NCBI GenBank assembly: GCA_002085355.1
Contig: NATN01000041.1
Location: 1 to 11,968, forward strand
Source of the DNA: Candidatus Zhuqueibacterota bacterium 4484_87
GTDB lineage: Bacteria; Zhuqueibacterota; Zhuqueibacteria; Thermofontimicrobiales; Thermofontimicrobiaceae
Length of the DNA: 11,968 nucleotides
Direction: 5' to 3'
Under the pieces are notes generated by a model, which saw only the letters and a list, made by a program, of their open reading frames with translations, was not told the DNA's origin and did not search any database. Of this stretch, positions 1-7,700 are shown piece after piece; position 1 is the stretch's first letter; the number at the start of each line of letters is the position of its first letter. The translations under genes and the position numbers were made by a program.

Positions 1-1
1 A

Positions 2-1453
2 TTCCGTCAGGGGAAATATGAGGCGGCAACAAAAGCATTCGACCGCGCAGCAGATCTGGCGCAGGATAATTTTGTCAAAGCCGATGCTTTGCTGCGCTGC
101 GGGGATTCGTTTTTTAATTTGAAGAAGTACAATGAAGCGATCAAGAGATATCGCCTCGTGACCAGATTGCCGGTTAGCACAGATTTGAAGGCAGAGGCGC
201 AATTTCAGATCGGACAGAGTTATCTCAACCAGTCGGATTTTGCCGCCGGCGTGAGCGAGTTTCGAAAAGTTACTCGTTGGTATCGCAAGACAAGCCTGGC
301 AGCGAAGGCGCAATTTATGACCGGAAAAGCCTATTTCCAATCGGGCGATTATCGTCAGGCGCTTCGGGAGTTTGATCGCGTGATCACGGATTTTCCGTCG
401 AGCCGGTTCCTCGCCCGGGCAATTTATGCCAAAGCGGACTGCTACTACAATCTCGGCGATTATGTGGATGCTATTACCAAATATCAGGAAATTATTGACA
501 AGTATCCCGACAGTGGCCTGCTGGATGAGGCATTGAGCGGGATTCAATGGGCGATGATTCAACAGGGCAGAACGGCTGAAGCGTTGTCCTTAGTAGATTC
601 CTATTTAAAAAAATATCCCGATGCAGAGTGGGCGCCTGATCTGATTTTCCGCAAAGGGGAGCTGCTTTTTAATTTAAAAAATTACAGTGAAGCACAATTG
701 GCATTTCAGCAACTGGCGAAAAATTATCAACAATCAAAATCCGCACAATCAGCCTGGTACTGGATTGGCGAGTGTTATTTGAAAATGGATCAGGAACAAA
801 AGGCACTTCAGGCATATCTGAAGCAGTTTATGACTTTTCCGAAAAGTGAATTTTCCCAAACGGCGCTTTTGACGATTGGCGACATTTTGCAGCAAAAGCA
901 AAAATATAATGAAGCGATTCAAAATTATCAGAAAATAATCGCGCATTATGACGGGAGCGAAGCCGAAGCACGTGCCAGAATTCAAATTGGATTTTGTCGG
1001 CTCAAACAGGGTAATTTACTGGCAGCTCAAAAAGAATTTAAAACAGTAATTGAAAAATATCCTGGGACAGAAGCCGGTTTTCGCGCGCAAATTGAGTTGG
1101 CAAAAATGGAAATGAAAACTGGAAATAATAAAAAGTGCCGGGAAATATTGACCAAGGTGTTGAATTGTCCATTTCAGAATTTAGCGGCTGAGGCTCAATA
1201 TTTCATTGGTGAGAGCTACTTTCAGTCCGGTAAATACCAGCAGTCAATTGTCGAATATTTGAAAGTAAAATATCTTTACGGAACAGCGACGGATTGGGTT
1301 GTGCGCGGGATTTATCAGGCTGCGCTGGCAAATGAGGTCATCAATCAGTACGCTGAAGCCCGACAGCTTTATCGAACATTGATTGATAAGTTTCAAGATG
1401 AAAATTATCGCAAAAAAGCCCAACAACGATTAAATGAAATTGCCGGAAAATAG
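2..1453 (+). CDS. TPR-repeat protein, 5' end outside the window (partial)
   Basis: The frame is open from base 2, so the gene starts upstream; the TTG at 89 is internal. About 483 residues are visible. They form a nearly continuous array of tetratricopeptide-type helical hairpins of roughly 35 residues, with recurring patterns such as G-x-x-Y-x-x-G-D-Y-x-x-A and A-I-x-x-Y-x-x-I-I-x-x-Y-P, typical of Tol-Pal-associated (YbgF/CpoB-like) or BamD-like TPR proteins. No catalytic motif is seen; the expected role is a protein-interaction scaffold, probably in the periplasm or at the outer membrane, but the signal peptide would lie outside the window. The stop TAG is followed directly by the ATG of the beta-barrel gene, so the two are almost certainly co-transcribed and translationally coupled. 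The TPR fold is sure; the specific role is inferred from its neighbour. Confidence 0.88.
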   Translation, partial: FRQGKYEAATKAFDRAADLAQDNFVKADALLRCGDSFFNLKKYNEAIKRYRLVTRLPVSTDLKAEAQFQIGQSYLNQSDFAAGVSEFRKVTRWYRKTSLAAKAQFMTGKAYFQSGDYRQALREFDRVITDFPSSRFLARAIYAKADCYYNLGDYVDAITKYQEIIDKYPDSGLLDEALSGIQWAMIQQGRTAEALSLVDSYLKKYPDAEWAPDLIFRKGELLFNLKNYSEAQLAFQQLAKNYQQSKSAQSAWYWIGECYLKMDQEQKALQAYLKQFMTFPKSEFSQTALLTIGDILQQKQKYNEAIQNYQKIIAHYDGSEAEARARIQIGFCRLKQGNLLAAQKEFKTVIEKYPGTEAGFRAQIELAKMEMKTGNNKKCREILTKVLNCPFQNLAAEAQYFIGESYFQSGKYQQSIVEYLKVKYLYGTATDWVVRGIYQAALANEVINQYAEARQLYRTLIDKFQDENYRKKAQQRLNEIAGK

Positions 1454-3094
1454 ATGAGAAGAATGAGATACTTAACCTGGGGAATTTTTGTAGCGCTCGT
1501 TTTGACAAATTTTTTGTTTGCTCAGAAAAAAACCGCCGTTGATTCGTCAAAGCAAAGAAGAAAAAATGTGCGTTTGCAATTGCCGGATGAAATTATTTAT
1601 GGCCAAAATAAAAGCAGCCGGGTTGTTCCCAAAAACAAGATGACGTTTCCCCCTGCGCCCACTTTGCTGTCGCCGGATTACGGGACATTGTTCCCAGCTC
1701 TAATGATTTCCGAAAATAAAACGGTTTTTTCCCGAAAATCGGTCAGTGAAAATGCAAGAAAATCCCTTCTTGCTCATTGGGGACGATTTCAGGATACAAA
1801 ATTTAGCGGGCTCTGGGCGCAACAAGGCGCTGTTCTAAATTTTCAGCTTGCAGGGCATTTTCAATGCATTAAAGGTCAATTTGAAAACAGCGATTATCAG
1901 AGTTCTGGCGGCAGTGGTTTTCTGGGCGGGAATGTGACTGATAATTTATCTGCCATTTTTGCTGTTGATGGCGGTTCTCAAAAATACGGTCTTTTCCGGG
2001 CGCGACAAAGCAATACGACGGAGCGCGATGTACAACATTTTCTAACTGAGATTGTTCTTGATTTTAGCAATGACAAGGGCCATTTGCTCAAGGGACGATT
2101 TTTTTATCGTGAGGACAATTTTACTGATACGGATTCGTCAAAATTGAGCATGAGTGATAATTGGTTCGGTTTCAATCTCGGTTACAATAAAAAAATTAGC
2201 TCCGTTTTTGTGCACGCTTATGCCGATTATCGGCACAACAGCGTTGGACAGGACCTTCGACAAAGCATCTTTGAGGCGAAATTCAGCGCCGGAATCATCC
2301 CCTTTGACTTTTTGCGAGTGAATGGTCGCGTTAGTTACCAGGATGTCGAAGTGAGCAACGCAGAGTCAGAGACGAAAATTTTTCCGGAGCTGGAAGTTGT
2401 TATTACGCCTTTGCAAAAACTAGGGGGCAAAATTACACTGAAGCAAGAAATCGTACCTTTTGATTTCAGCAAGTGGGTGCAACTCAATCCCTATGTCGAT
2501 TTTTCTGCTAATTTGCGACCGATGGAAAAAGAGCTGGAGTTGCAAACCTATGTTGAGTGGTTAGCGACAGATAACCTCGAAGTGCGCGGGGCTCTGGAAT
2601 TTGAAAAGACAAAAAACGATATTTTTTGGACGAAGAATGCACAAACCGATCTATTCTCCTGGCAGCGATTGCAATCAACCACAATGACAAAATTTTCTAT
2701 ATCCGGAATGTGGCGTCTTTCCCCAAAACTGAAATTAGCCGGGAAGCTCGTAACGAAATTTTATTCAATCAACGATGATTCGCTGCAACACAGGGACGCG
2801 AATTTCCCTTATGCGGAAAAATTCAATCTCCCATTATCATTGCAATATCAGTTTACTCCTAATTGGAATTTTGATTTGGGAATGAATTGGGTTAGCAGCC
2901 GTCATGTTTCTTTGCTGGAAGATGAAAAATTACCTTCTTTTGTCCTGCTTTCAGCAAAATTGGAGAGAAACATTTTTTCACATTATTCCCTCTTTTTTGA
3001 GGGAAGCAACCTGTTGGATCAATCTGTTGAGATTTGGGAAAATTTCCCCGAACGCGGAGTTTCTTTGCGCGCTGGCGTTCGTGCAGAATGGTGA
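1454..3094 (+). CDS. Outer-membrane beta-barrel protein, TonB-receptor-like, no visible plug
   Basis: 546 residues. The N-terminus is a Sec signal peptide: basic MRRMR, then a hydrophobic stretch ending near LFAQ, with cleavage around residues 22-24. A proline-rich segment follows (about 25-110). The rest alternates polar and hydrophobic/aromatic residues like transmembrane beta-strands (for example YSLFFEGSNLLDQS and FNLGYNKKISSVFVHAYADY). The protein ends in GVRAEW; a terminal aromatic residue is the usual outer-membrane insertion signal. The last strands resemble the C-terminus of TonB-dependent receptors, but the protein is short for that family (usually 600-900) and I see no plug domain. 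It starts directly after the TPR gene's stop with no separate SD, consistent with coupled translation. Its substrate cannot be read from the sequence. Confidence 0.82.
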   Translation: MRRMRYLTWGIFVALVLTNFLFAQKKTAVDSSKQRRKNVRLQLPDEIIYGQNKSSRVVPKNKMTFPPAPTLLSPDYGTLFPALMISENKTVFSRKSVSENARKSLLAHWGRFQDTKFSGLWAQQGAVLNFQLAGHFQCIKGQFENSDYQSSGGSGFLGGNVTDNLSAIFAVDGGSQKYGLFRARQSNTTERDVQHFLTEIVLDFSNDKGHLLKGRFFYREDNFTDTDSSKLSMSDNWFGFNLGYNKKISSVFVHAYADYRHNSVGQDLRQSIFEAKFSAGIIPFDFLRVNGRVSYQDVEVSNAESETKIFPELEVVITPLQKLGGKITLKQEIVPFDFSKWVQLNPYVDFSANLRPMEKELELQTYVEWLATDNLEVRGALEFEKTKNDIFWTKNAQTDLFSWQRLQSTTMTKFSISGMWRLSPKLKLAGKLVTKFYSINDDSLQHRDANFPYAEKFNLPLSLQYQFTPNWNFDLGMNWVSSRHVSLLEDEKLPSFVLLSAKLERNIFSHYSLFFEGSNLLDQSVEIWENFPERGVSLRAGVRAEW

Positions 3095-3108
3095 GAGATG
3101 AGGCACTC

Positions 3109-3984
3109 ATGACACTTTCACAAAAAAAGCATTGGGTGGAAATTACTCTTCCGGTGGACGGAGAGACGGAAGAGTGGGTGTCCCAATTTTTATTCGAACT
3201 GGGCAGTTTGGGGTGTCACACGGAAAAAGGTATCTTGCACGGATATTTTTCTCAACACGATTGGCGTGAGGACAAAGCAGATGAGTTGCGTCGTTATTTG
3301 CTTGAGTTGCAGAGACGTGGTTTGCGTGTTGAAATTGAGAAAATGAAAGTCAGAGTTTTTGCTGATCGCGATTGGAATGAGGAATGGAAGAAGGGGTATC
3401 GCCCGTTTGAGATTGGGGGCAGATTTTTAATCAAGCCGAGTTGGTACGAATCGGTTGCCGCAGAGGATAAAACAGTTATCGAAATCGATCCTCAAATGGC
3501 ATTTGGGACCGGCACACATGCAACAACGCGGTTGGTTCTGGAGCTAATGCTGAAACAATCGGGAGATTTTCATCGTATTCTTGACATAGGCACGGGAACA
3601 GGAATTTTATCGATAGCGGCGGCGAATCTTTTCTCCGGAAAGATTATTGCCTTTGATAATGATCCGATAGCAGTTACGACTGCCCGGGACAACGCGGTGA
3701 AAAATGGAGTTGGCGACAGGATCGATTTTTTTTGCAGCACCACTGTCTCACTGCTGCCCATGAATTTCGACCTCATTATGGCAAATATCCATCGCACAGT
3801 ACTCGAAAAGATGCTCATCGACATCCGTCAACATCTCTCTTCACAGGGACGAGTCATTTTTTCCGGCGTTTTAATTGAAGAGCGGGAAAAATTTTTGAAA
3901 TCACTTTCACTGGCCGGTTTTGCCGTGCGGGAAGAAAAGGCAATTGATGAATGGCTGGGAATCATCGTAGGAAAAGAGTTTTAA
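3109..3984 (+). CDS. prmA: Ribosomal protein L11 methyltransferase PrmA
   Basis: 291 residues, the usual PrmA length. It transfers methyl groups from S-adenosylmethionine to ribosomal protein L11 in the cytoplasm. An N-terminal substrate-binding domain (about 1-100) contains the family's D-W-x-x-E-W motif at 88-93. A Rossmann methyltransferase domain carries the signature AFGTGTH (131-137), SAM-binding motif DIGTGTG (159-165), acidic D183 at the end of strand 2, and the PrmA MANI motif (224-227, usually VANI). I chose the ATG at 3109 because GAGG (3100-3103) lies 5 nt upstream and the protein then begins like other PrmA proteins. The frame is open further upstream (TTG at 3034, ATG at 3088, GTG at 3091), but those starts lie inside or at the end of the barrel gene. 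It follows that gene by 14 nt, so it is probably the same operon. Confidence 0.95.
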   Translation: MTLSQKKHWVEITLPVDGETEEWVSQFLFELGSLGCHTEKGILHGYFSQHDWREDKADELRRYLLELQRRGLRVEIEKMKVRVFADRDWNEEWKKGYRPFEIGGRFLIKPSWYESVAAEDKTVIEIDPQMAFGTGTHATTRLVLELMLKQSGDFHRILDIGTGTGILSIAAANLFSGKIIAFDNDPIAVTTARDNAVKNGVGDRIDFFCSTTVSLLPMNFDLIMANIHRTVLEKMLIDIRQHLSSQGRVIFSGVLIEEREKFLKSLSLAGFAVREEKAIDEWLGIIVGKEF

Positions 3985-4097
3985 AAGTTTTTTATTTGCC
4001 CTTGATGACTGATATTTATTTATGTTAATTCCGTTGTTTAATTTATTCTGTATTATTCAAAATTTATATTTTTGCGCGACGATACAGGGCGATGTGA

Positions 4098-4766
4098 ATG
4101 AAAAAAATTTTTACTTTAATTTTTTGGCTAACTCTAATAACTACTTTTTTGCACGCTGATGAAAAGAAAGTGCTCATCGATTCAGTAAGTGTCAAAGAGG
4201 GAAACATCGTTGTGAGTTTTCATGCGCAGGGTATTTTTGATGAGAAAGTGATCCAGGGATTGCGGCGCGGCTTGACGAGCACGTTCCAATACGAAGTGCA
4301 ATTATGGGAGCGAAAGAGCCGCTGGGTCAATAGTTTGATCATTAGCCAATCCAGACGAATTAAAGTTTATTTTGATAATTGGGAGAAAAAATATTTAGTT
4401 TTGAGCCCGGAAGAGCGGCGCTTGACAGCTTCGTTGGAAAAAGTGCAGAAGCATTGCACAAGGCTGGAGAATGTGGCCTTAATTCCCCTGACAAAAATTT
4501 CTCCCAAAAAGAAATATTTTGTGTCTGTAAAAGCCGTGCTGCGGCCTCTTTCAATGGAAAATTATCAGGAAATCAAAAATTGGCTTTCCGGTAGCGCAAA
4601 AAATCTGGATGTAAAAAATCTGGACGATTCCGAGGAGCAGGAGCGGAGAATAAAAGGTGGTTTTTTGAAGTTGCTGCTTTCTTTGACCGGCTTTGGCGAT
4701 AAGGTGATTTCCGGTAAAAGTAACGATTTTAATGTTCAGGCGGGAAAAGTAGTTTTTGTGAAATAG
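4098..4766 (+). CDS. Exported DUF4390-type protein
   Basis: 222 residues. Signal peptide: MKK, then a hydrophobic core (IFTLIFWLTLITTF) with likely cleavage after LHA at residue 20. The mature part matches my memory of DUF4390: an N-terminal strand-rich part (ISV-K-E-G-N-I-V-V-S-F), a G-L-R-R-G-L-T-S-T-F-Q-Y-E-V-Q-L-W segment near 55-72, and a later K-K-Y-F-V-S-V-K-A-V-L-R-P-L near 142-155. The family has no established biochemical function; in some proteobacteria it is encoded next to a two-component histidine kinase gene, which is not seen here. The C-terminal part contains a short in-frame duplication (KNLD twice). AGGG at 4086-4089 lies 8 nt before the ATG. A 113-nt gap from prmA leaves open whether it has its own promoter. 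Family call moderately sure, function unknown. Confidence 0.75.
   Translation: MKKIFTLIFWLTLITTFLHADEKKVLIDSVSVKEGNIVVSFHAQGIFDEKVIQGLRRGLTSTFQYEVQLWERKSRWVNSLIISQSRRIKVYFDNWEKKYLVLSPEERRLTASLEKVQKHCTRLENVALIPLTKISPKKKYFVSVKAVLRPLSMENYQEIKNWLSGSAKNLDVKNLDDSEEQERRIKGGFLKLLLSLTGFGDKVISGKSNDFNVQAGKVVFVK
4596..4625 (+). repeat. 15-nt in-frame tandem duplication inside the DUF4390 gene
   Basis: Two adjacent 15-base units, 4596-4610 and 4611-4625, agree at 13 of 15 positions and share the core AAAAAATCTGGA. They encode AKNLD then VKNLD (residues 167-176), in a probably surface-exposed, charged linker before the C-terminal hydrophobic segment. It looks like a slippage duplication that kept the frame. 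Confidence 0.8.
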
Positions 4767-4804
4767 ATGTCTCTCTGGTACCACTACTTCTTTCACAAAA
4801 AACT
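4751..4804. terminator. AT-rich hairpin between convergent genes
   Basis: AGTTTTTGTGAAA (4751-4763) is nearly the reverse complement of TTTCACAAAAAACT (4791-4804), with one extra A in the right arm and a 27-nt loop. The left arm overlaps the last codons and stop of the DUF4390 gene. The right arm lies just downstream of the dehydratase stop at 4808, so it could end transcription from both sides. The arms are AT-rich and the loop long, so this is not a classical intrinsic terminator; the call rests mainly on position. Confidence 0.4.
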
Positions 4805-4807
4805 CAA

Positions 4808-5779
4808 TCAAAACTTTGAATTTAATACTTTGCGAACGATTGTCAGATCGATATTCCTTCCCGAAATTACAATAGCAATATTTTTATCAACAGCTTTAAT
4901 GCGCTTATTTTTAATCGCAGCGACGCCCACCGCAGCAGCGCCTTCCACGAGAATGTGTTTTGTTTCCAACAGATAAAGCATGGCATCGATTATTTCTTTT
5001 TCGGATACGAGCACCAGATCATCAACATATTTTTGAACCGTAGCCAGCATGGTTGGGCTGACCAATCGGCCGGCAAGCCCGTCGGCAATTGTGTCCAATA
5101 TCGGCGATTCAATGGCTTGATTTGATTTCCAGGCGCGATACATGGCAGGCGATGCTTCACTCTGAACGCCAATTATTTTTATGTCCGGATTTATCTGTTT
5201 CGCTGCAATGGCAAGTCCTGAAACGAGCCCGCCTCCTCCTACCGGCGCGACGATGATCTCTGTTTGCGGCAATTTTTTCAAAATTTCCAACGCAATTGTT
5301 CCCTGTCCGGCGATAATGTACGGATCTTCAAAAGCATGTACAAAAGTAAGTTTGCAGTCACTTTCGATGCGATGTGCGACATCCTCAGATTCATCGTAAT
5401 CGCGCCCTGCTTGTACCACCTCAGCGCCAAAAGTGCTTAACATTTTAATTTTCGTCTGTGCGGCGGAGACCGGCATGACTATTCGCGCGGGTATTCCCAG
5501 CAATTCACTGGCATAGGCGACGCCCAGTCCATGATTCCCTGCTGATGCTGTAATCACGCCACGCGATTTGTCCTCTTCCTTCAGGGTGAGCATGCGATTC
5601 AGTGCGCCTCTCACCTTAAACGAGCCAGTCTCTTGCCAATTCTCTAATTTTAGAAATATTTTATTGAAGGTGAGTTGCGATAATTCTTTGAATTCATCAA
5701 GGGGAGTGTTCCGAATATATTTTTTAATCCTTCGCAGAGCAGATTTAGGTTTGACTGTTGTTTCAGAATAAATGAGCAT
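4808..5779 (-). CDS. Threonine/serine dehydratase (PLP-dependent), no ACT domain
   Basis: 323 residues from the ATG at 5779. The fold-type II PLP enzyme set is visible: SFKVRGA with Schiff-base Lys55, substrate-binding SAGNHG (79-84), PLP phosphate loop PVGGGGL (179-185), EGAAAVG (279-285) and SGRNID (306-311), in which Ser306 should contact the pyridine nitrogen. Expected reaction: threonine to 2-oxobutyrate plus ammonia, and serine to pyruvate. Length and lack of a C-terminal ACT domain match the catabolic TdcB type or serine-racemase relatives rather than feedback-inhibited IlvA. It could serve isoleucine synthesis or amino-acid breakdown; context does not decide. A TTG at 5824 in the same frame would add 15 basic residues, but the ATG puts the Lys where the family has it (58 in TdcB, 56 in human serine racemase). 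It is a single gene with its own promoter. Confidence 0.92.
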   Translation of the reverse strand: MLIYSETTVKPKSALRRIKKYIRNTPLDEFKELSQLTFNKIFLKLENWQETGSFKVRGALNRMLTLKEEDKSRGVITASAGNHGLGVAYASELLGIPARIVMPVSAAQTKIKMLSTFGAEVVQAGRDYDESEDVAHRIESDCKLTFVHAFEDPYIIAGQGTIALEILKKLPQTEIIVAPVGGGGLVSGLAIAAKQINPDIKIIGVQSEASPAMYRAWKSNQAIESPILDTIADGLAGRLVSPTMLATVQKYVDDLVLVSEKEIIDAMLYLLETKHILVEGAAAVGVAAIKNKRIKAVDKNIAIVISGRNIDLTIVRKVLNSKF

Positions 5780-5852
5780 ACGCTTTTTCAGCCTTTTTAG
5801 TCCACCAAAGAATTTTGGGCTCAACTACAATATCCGGAAGCTTTGCAATAGG

Positions 5853-5881
5853 ATAATATAAAATAAATGCTAAAATGTCAA
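5853..5881 (-). promoter_or_regulatory. Sigma-70-type promoter of the dehydratase gene
   Basis: On the minus strand TTGACA (5881-5876) is a perfect -35 hexamer, followed after exactly 17 nt by TATTAT (5858-5853), five of six matches to the -10 consensus. Transcription should start near 5846, giving a leader of about 66 nt to the ATG at 5779. Confidence 0.75.
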
Positions 5882-5884
5882 GAG

Positions 5885-5909
5885 AATTTTTGGTACTCTG
5901 CCAAAAATT
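5885..5909. promoter_or_regulatory. Inverted repeat just upstream of the dehydratase -35 (candidate regulator site)
   Basis: AATTTTTGG (5885-5893) and CCAAAAATT (5901-5909) form perfect 9-bp arms around a 7-nt spacer. On the minus strand the repeat lies immediately upstream of the -35 hexamer, 3 nt away, where activator sites commonly lie. No regulator gene is next to it. It could also be a chance AT-rich palindrome. Confidence 0.45.
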
Positions 5910-6084
5910 TTGTCGTTAGCACCAGTGGGACAGTGTTAAGCGAATCCGGTAGGCGATAAATGTTATAAAATTTCAGATGTTTGCGTGAATGTACAACCTG
6001 AAATAATACGAAAACATTGCTATTTATTCGGTGAGGAGCCTGATGAGAATTTTTATCTGTGAAGTTTTTTAGAGGAAATAAAAA
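5910..6084. other. Gene-free stretch upstream of the dehydratase gene
   Basis: This is most of the gene-free interval between the dehydratase start and the acyl-ligase terminator. The only coding-like signal is GAGGAG (6033-6038) followed by ATG at 6043 on the plus strand, which opens a reading frame of only nine codons (MRIFICEVF, stop 6070-6072). I see no RNA gene and no convincing further promoter. Confidence 0.5.
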
Positions 6085-6119
6085 AAGAAGCGGGAAATAA
6101 TAAAAAAATCCCGCTTCTT
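6076..6119 (-). terminator. Rho-independent terminator of the acyl-ligase gene
   Basis: AAGAAGCGGGA (6085-6095) pairs perfectly with TCCCGCTTCTT (6109-6119), an 11-bp stem with a GC-rich core and a 13-nt A/T loop. Read on the minus strand the stem runs straight into a T-rich tract (6084-6076). It begins 12 nt after the stop codon of the acyl-ligase gene. Confidence 0.9.
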
Positions 6120-6131
6120 GATAAATAATTT

Positions 6132-7670
6132 TTATTCTGTTTTGTTGTTATTTTCGGTCTGCAATTTTCTTCGCACAATGCGTCCGATGGTACGAAAATC
6201 AATCTTACCGCTACCCATTTTGGGCATCTCTTCGATAACAACAAATTTTCTCGGCATGGCAATTGGCGGCAGCTTCTGCGAAAGTTTCGATACAACTTCT
6301 TTCTCGTTGATGGGCTGCGTAATAGCCGCAACGATTTTCGAACCTTTCAATGAGTCCGGCACATCAACGACGCAGCAATCTACGCCCTCCGGCAGCGCAT
6401 GTTCCAATTCAATTTCTGTGCGTACCAGAGAAACCATCTCTCCGCCAATTTTGACGAAACGTTTTAGCCTACCTTTGTGCCATAAATAACCATCTTCATC
6501 AAAGAGCCCCATGTCGCCAGTGTCGTACCAGCCATCGCGGATATGCAGTGAAGTTTCTTCCAAGTCGTCAAGGTAGCCTTTCATTACCAGGTCTCCCTTG
6601 ACAAGGATTTTGCCCTCCTTCCCGGGAGATACTTCTTTTCCGGTTTCCACATCGACAATTTTTACTTGTACGCTTGGAAATACCTTTCCGATGCTGCCTG
6701 GTCTGTTGCCTTCCGGCATGTTAGCGGAAATGACCGGGCTGGTTTCTGTGGTGCCATAACCCTCCAAAAGGACTTTGTTGTGCTTTTTAAGAAATCCTTC
6801 CCGCAACGAATCAGGCACTTTATCTGCGCCGGCAATAATGATGCGAAGACTGTCGAAGTCACCGGGAGTTGATTCTCGCAGATAGCCCGAGAAGAATATC
6901 GGCGTTGCGGCGATCATTGTCGCTTGCTCATCTTTGATATATTTGGGAATTGATTTGTATTCCAATGGATTGGCGACTGTGATAGCTTTCATTCCAACTG
7001 TGAGCGGTAGCCAGAAATTCACATTGTGCCCAAAGACGTGAAACAGCGGCAAAATGGACATAATGATGTCATCCGACGACAGATTGAACACTTCAAGTAT
7101 GTCCTGTATGTTGGAATAGAAATTTCTATGCGTCAACTGAACTGCCTTGGGGTCTTTCTCGCTTCCACTGGTGAAAAGAATGGTGGCATTATCATCAGGA
7201 GTCGATTTAGGCAATGATTTGATGATAGCAGCGGCAGGCAATTTTGATTTTAGTGCAGCGGATAGTTTTTCTCCTGTTGTGATTTGCGCCATGATATCTT
7301 CGATGAAAACCATCCCTCTGACCAATCGACAACCTAATTTCTCCAGCAGCCCTCTGGAAGTGATAATAGTTTTAAAACCGCATTTATCCTGGGCATATTC
7401 GGAATTATCAGATGCGCCTGTGGAATAATTTATCATAACCGGCACTTTGCCTGCCATGAGTGTGCCGAGAATAGAAAGCATGGCTCCCGCTGAAGTGGGA
7501 ATCATAATACCAATGTAGCCTTCTTTATATTTTTTGATTTTCTTAGATAGGATGAGTGCAGCAATAAGGGCTCTTGAGTAAGTAATTTGCCGATTAGTAG
7601 TTTTATCGACAATTGCGACCTTCTTGCTGAATTTCTTAGCTGTTTTAATAAATTCGTGGTGTAGAACCAT
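6132..7670 (-). CDS. Aas-type acyl-ACP/acyl-CoA synthetase (AMP-binding), stand-alone
   Basis: 512 residues from the ATG at 7670. It should activate a fatty acid with ATP through an acyl-adenylate and transfer it to ACP or CoA. Visible motifs: the P-loop TSGSEKDPKAVQLTH (167-181); LPLFHVFG; EGYGTTETSP, the adenine/Mg site; DTGDMG with the following G-R-L-K-R-F-V-K-I-G-G-E-M-V-S hinge; and a C-terminal MGSGKID with the catalytic Lys. RFVKIGGEMVSL and EGYGTTE resemble the synthetase half of E. coli Aas, but the glycerophospholipid acyltransferase half is absent. The P-loop has PKA where PKG is usual. An in-frame ATG at 7715 was rejected: GGAGG lies 5 nt before 7670, and the upstream start sits inside a perfect palindrome. 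Acceptor (ACP or CoA) and chain length cannot be read from sequence. Confidence 0.88.
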   Translation of the reverse strand: MVLHHEFIKTAKKFSKKVAIVDKTTNRQITYSRALIAALILSKKIKKYKEGYIGIMIPTSAGAMLSILGTLMAGKVPVMINYSTGASDNSEYAQDKCGFKTIITSRGLLEKLGCRLVRGMVFIEDIMAQITTGEKLSAALKSKLPAAAIIKSLPKSTPDDNATILFTSGSEKDPKAVQLTHRNFYSNIQDILEVFNLSSDDIIMSILPLFHVFGHNVNFWLPLTVGMKAITVANPLEYKSIPKYIKDEQATMIAATPIFFSGYLRESTPGDFDSLRIIIAGADKVPDSLREGFLKKHNKVLLEGYGTTETSPVISANMPEGNRPGSIGKVFPSVQVKIVDVETGKEVSPGKEGKILVKGDLVMKGYLDDLEETSLHIRDGWYDTGDMGLFDEDGYLWHKGRLKRFVKIGGEMVSLVRTEIELEHALPEGVDCCVVDVPDSLKGSKIVAAITQPINEKEVVSKLSQKLPPIAMPRKFVVIEEMPKMGSGKIDFRTIGRIVRRKLQTENNNKTE

Positions 7671-7680
7671 CTTTTCCTCC
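7671..7680 (-). promoter_or_regulatory. Strong ribosome binding site that fixes the acyl-ligase start
   Basis: On the minus strand GGAGGAAAAG directly precedes ATG at 7670: a full GGAGG core at 5-nt spacing. No comparable site stands before the upstream in-frame ATG at 7715. Confidence 0.85.
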
Positions 7681-7700
7681 TGTAATTGAACTATTTTTGA

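Noticed and set aside
3034..3108. In-frame N-terminal extension of prmA from TTG 3034, ATG 3088 or GTG 3091
   Set aside because: These starts lie inside or at the end of the barrel gene, lack a clear SD and give a basic leader not typical of PrmA. The ATG at 3109 has GAGG at 5-nt spacing and gives the usual length.
5780..5824. TTG start at 5824 for the dehydratase
   Set aside because: It would begin only about 22 nt after the predicted transcription start, has no better SD, and adds a basic leader absent from the family. It is not fully excluded.
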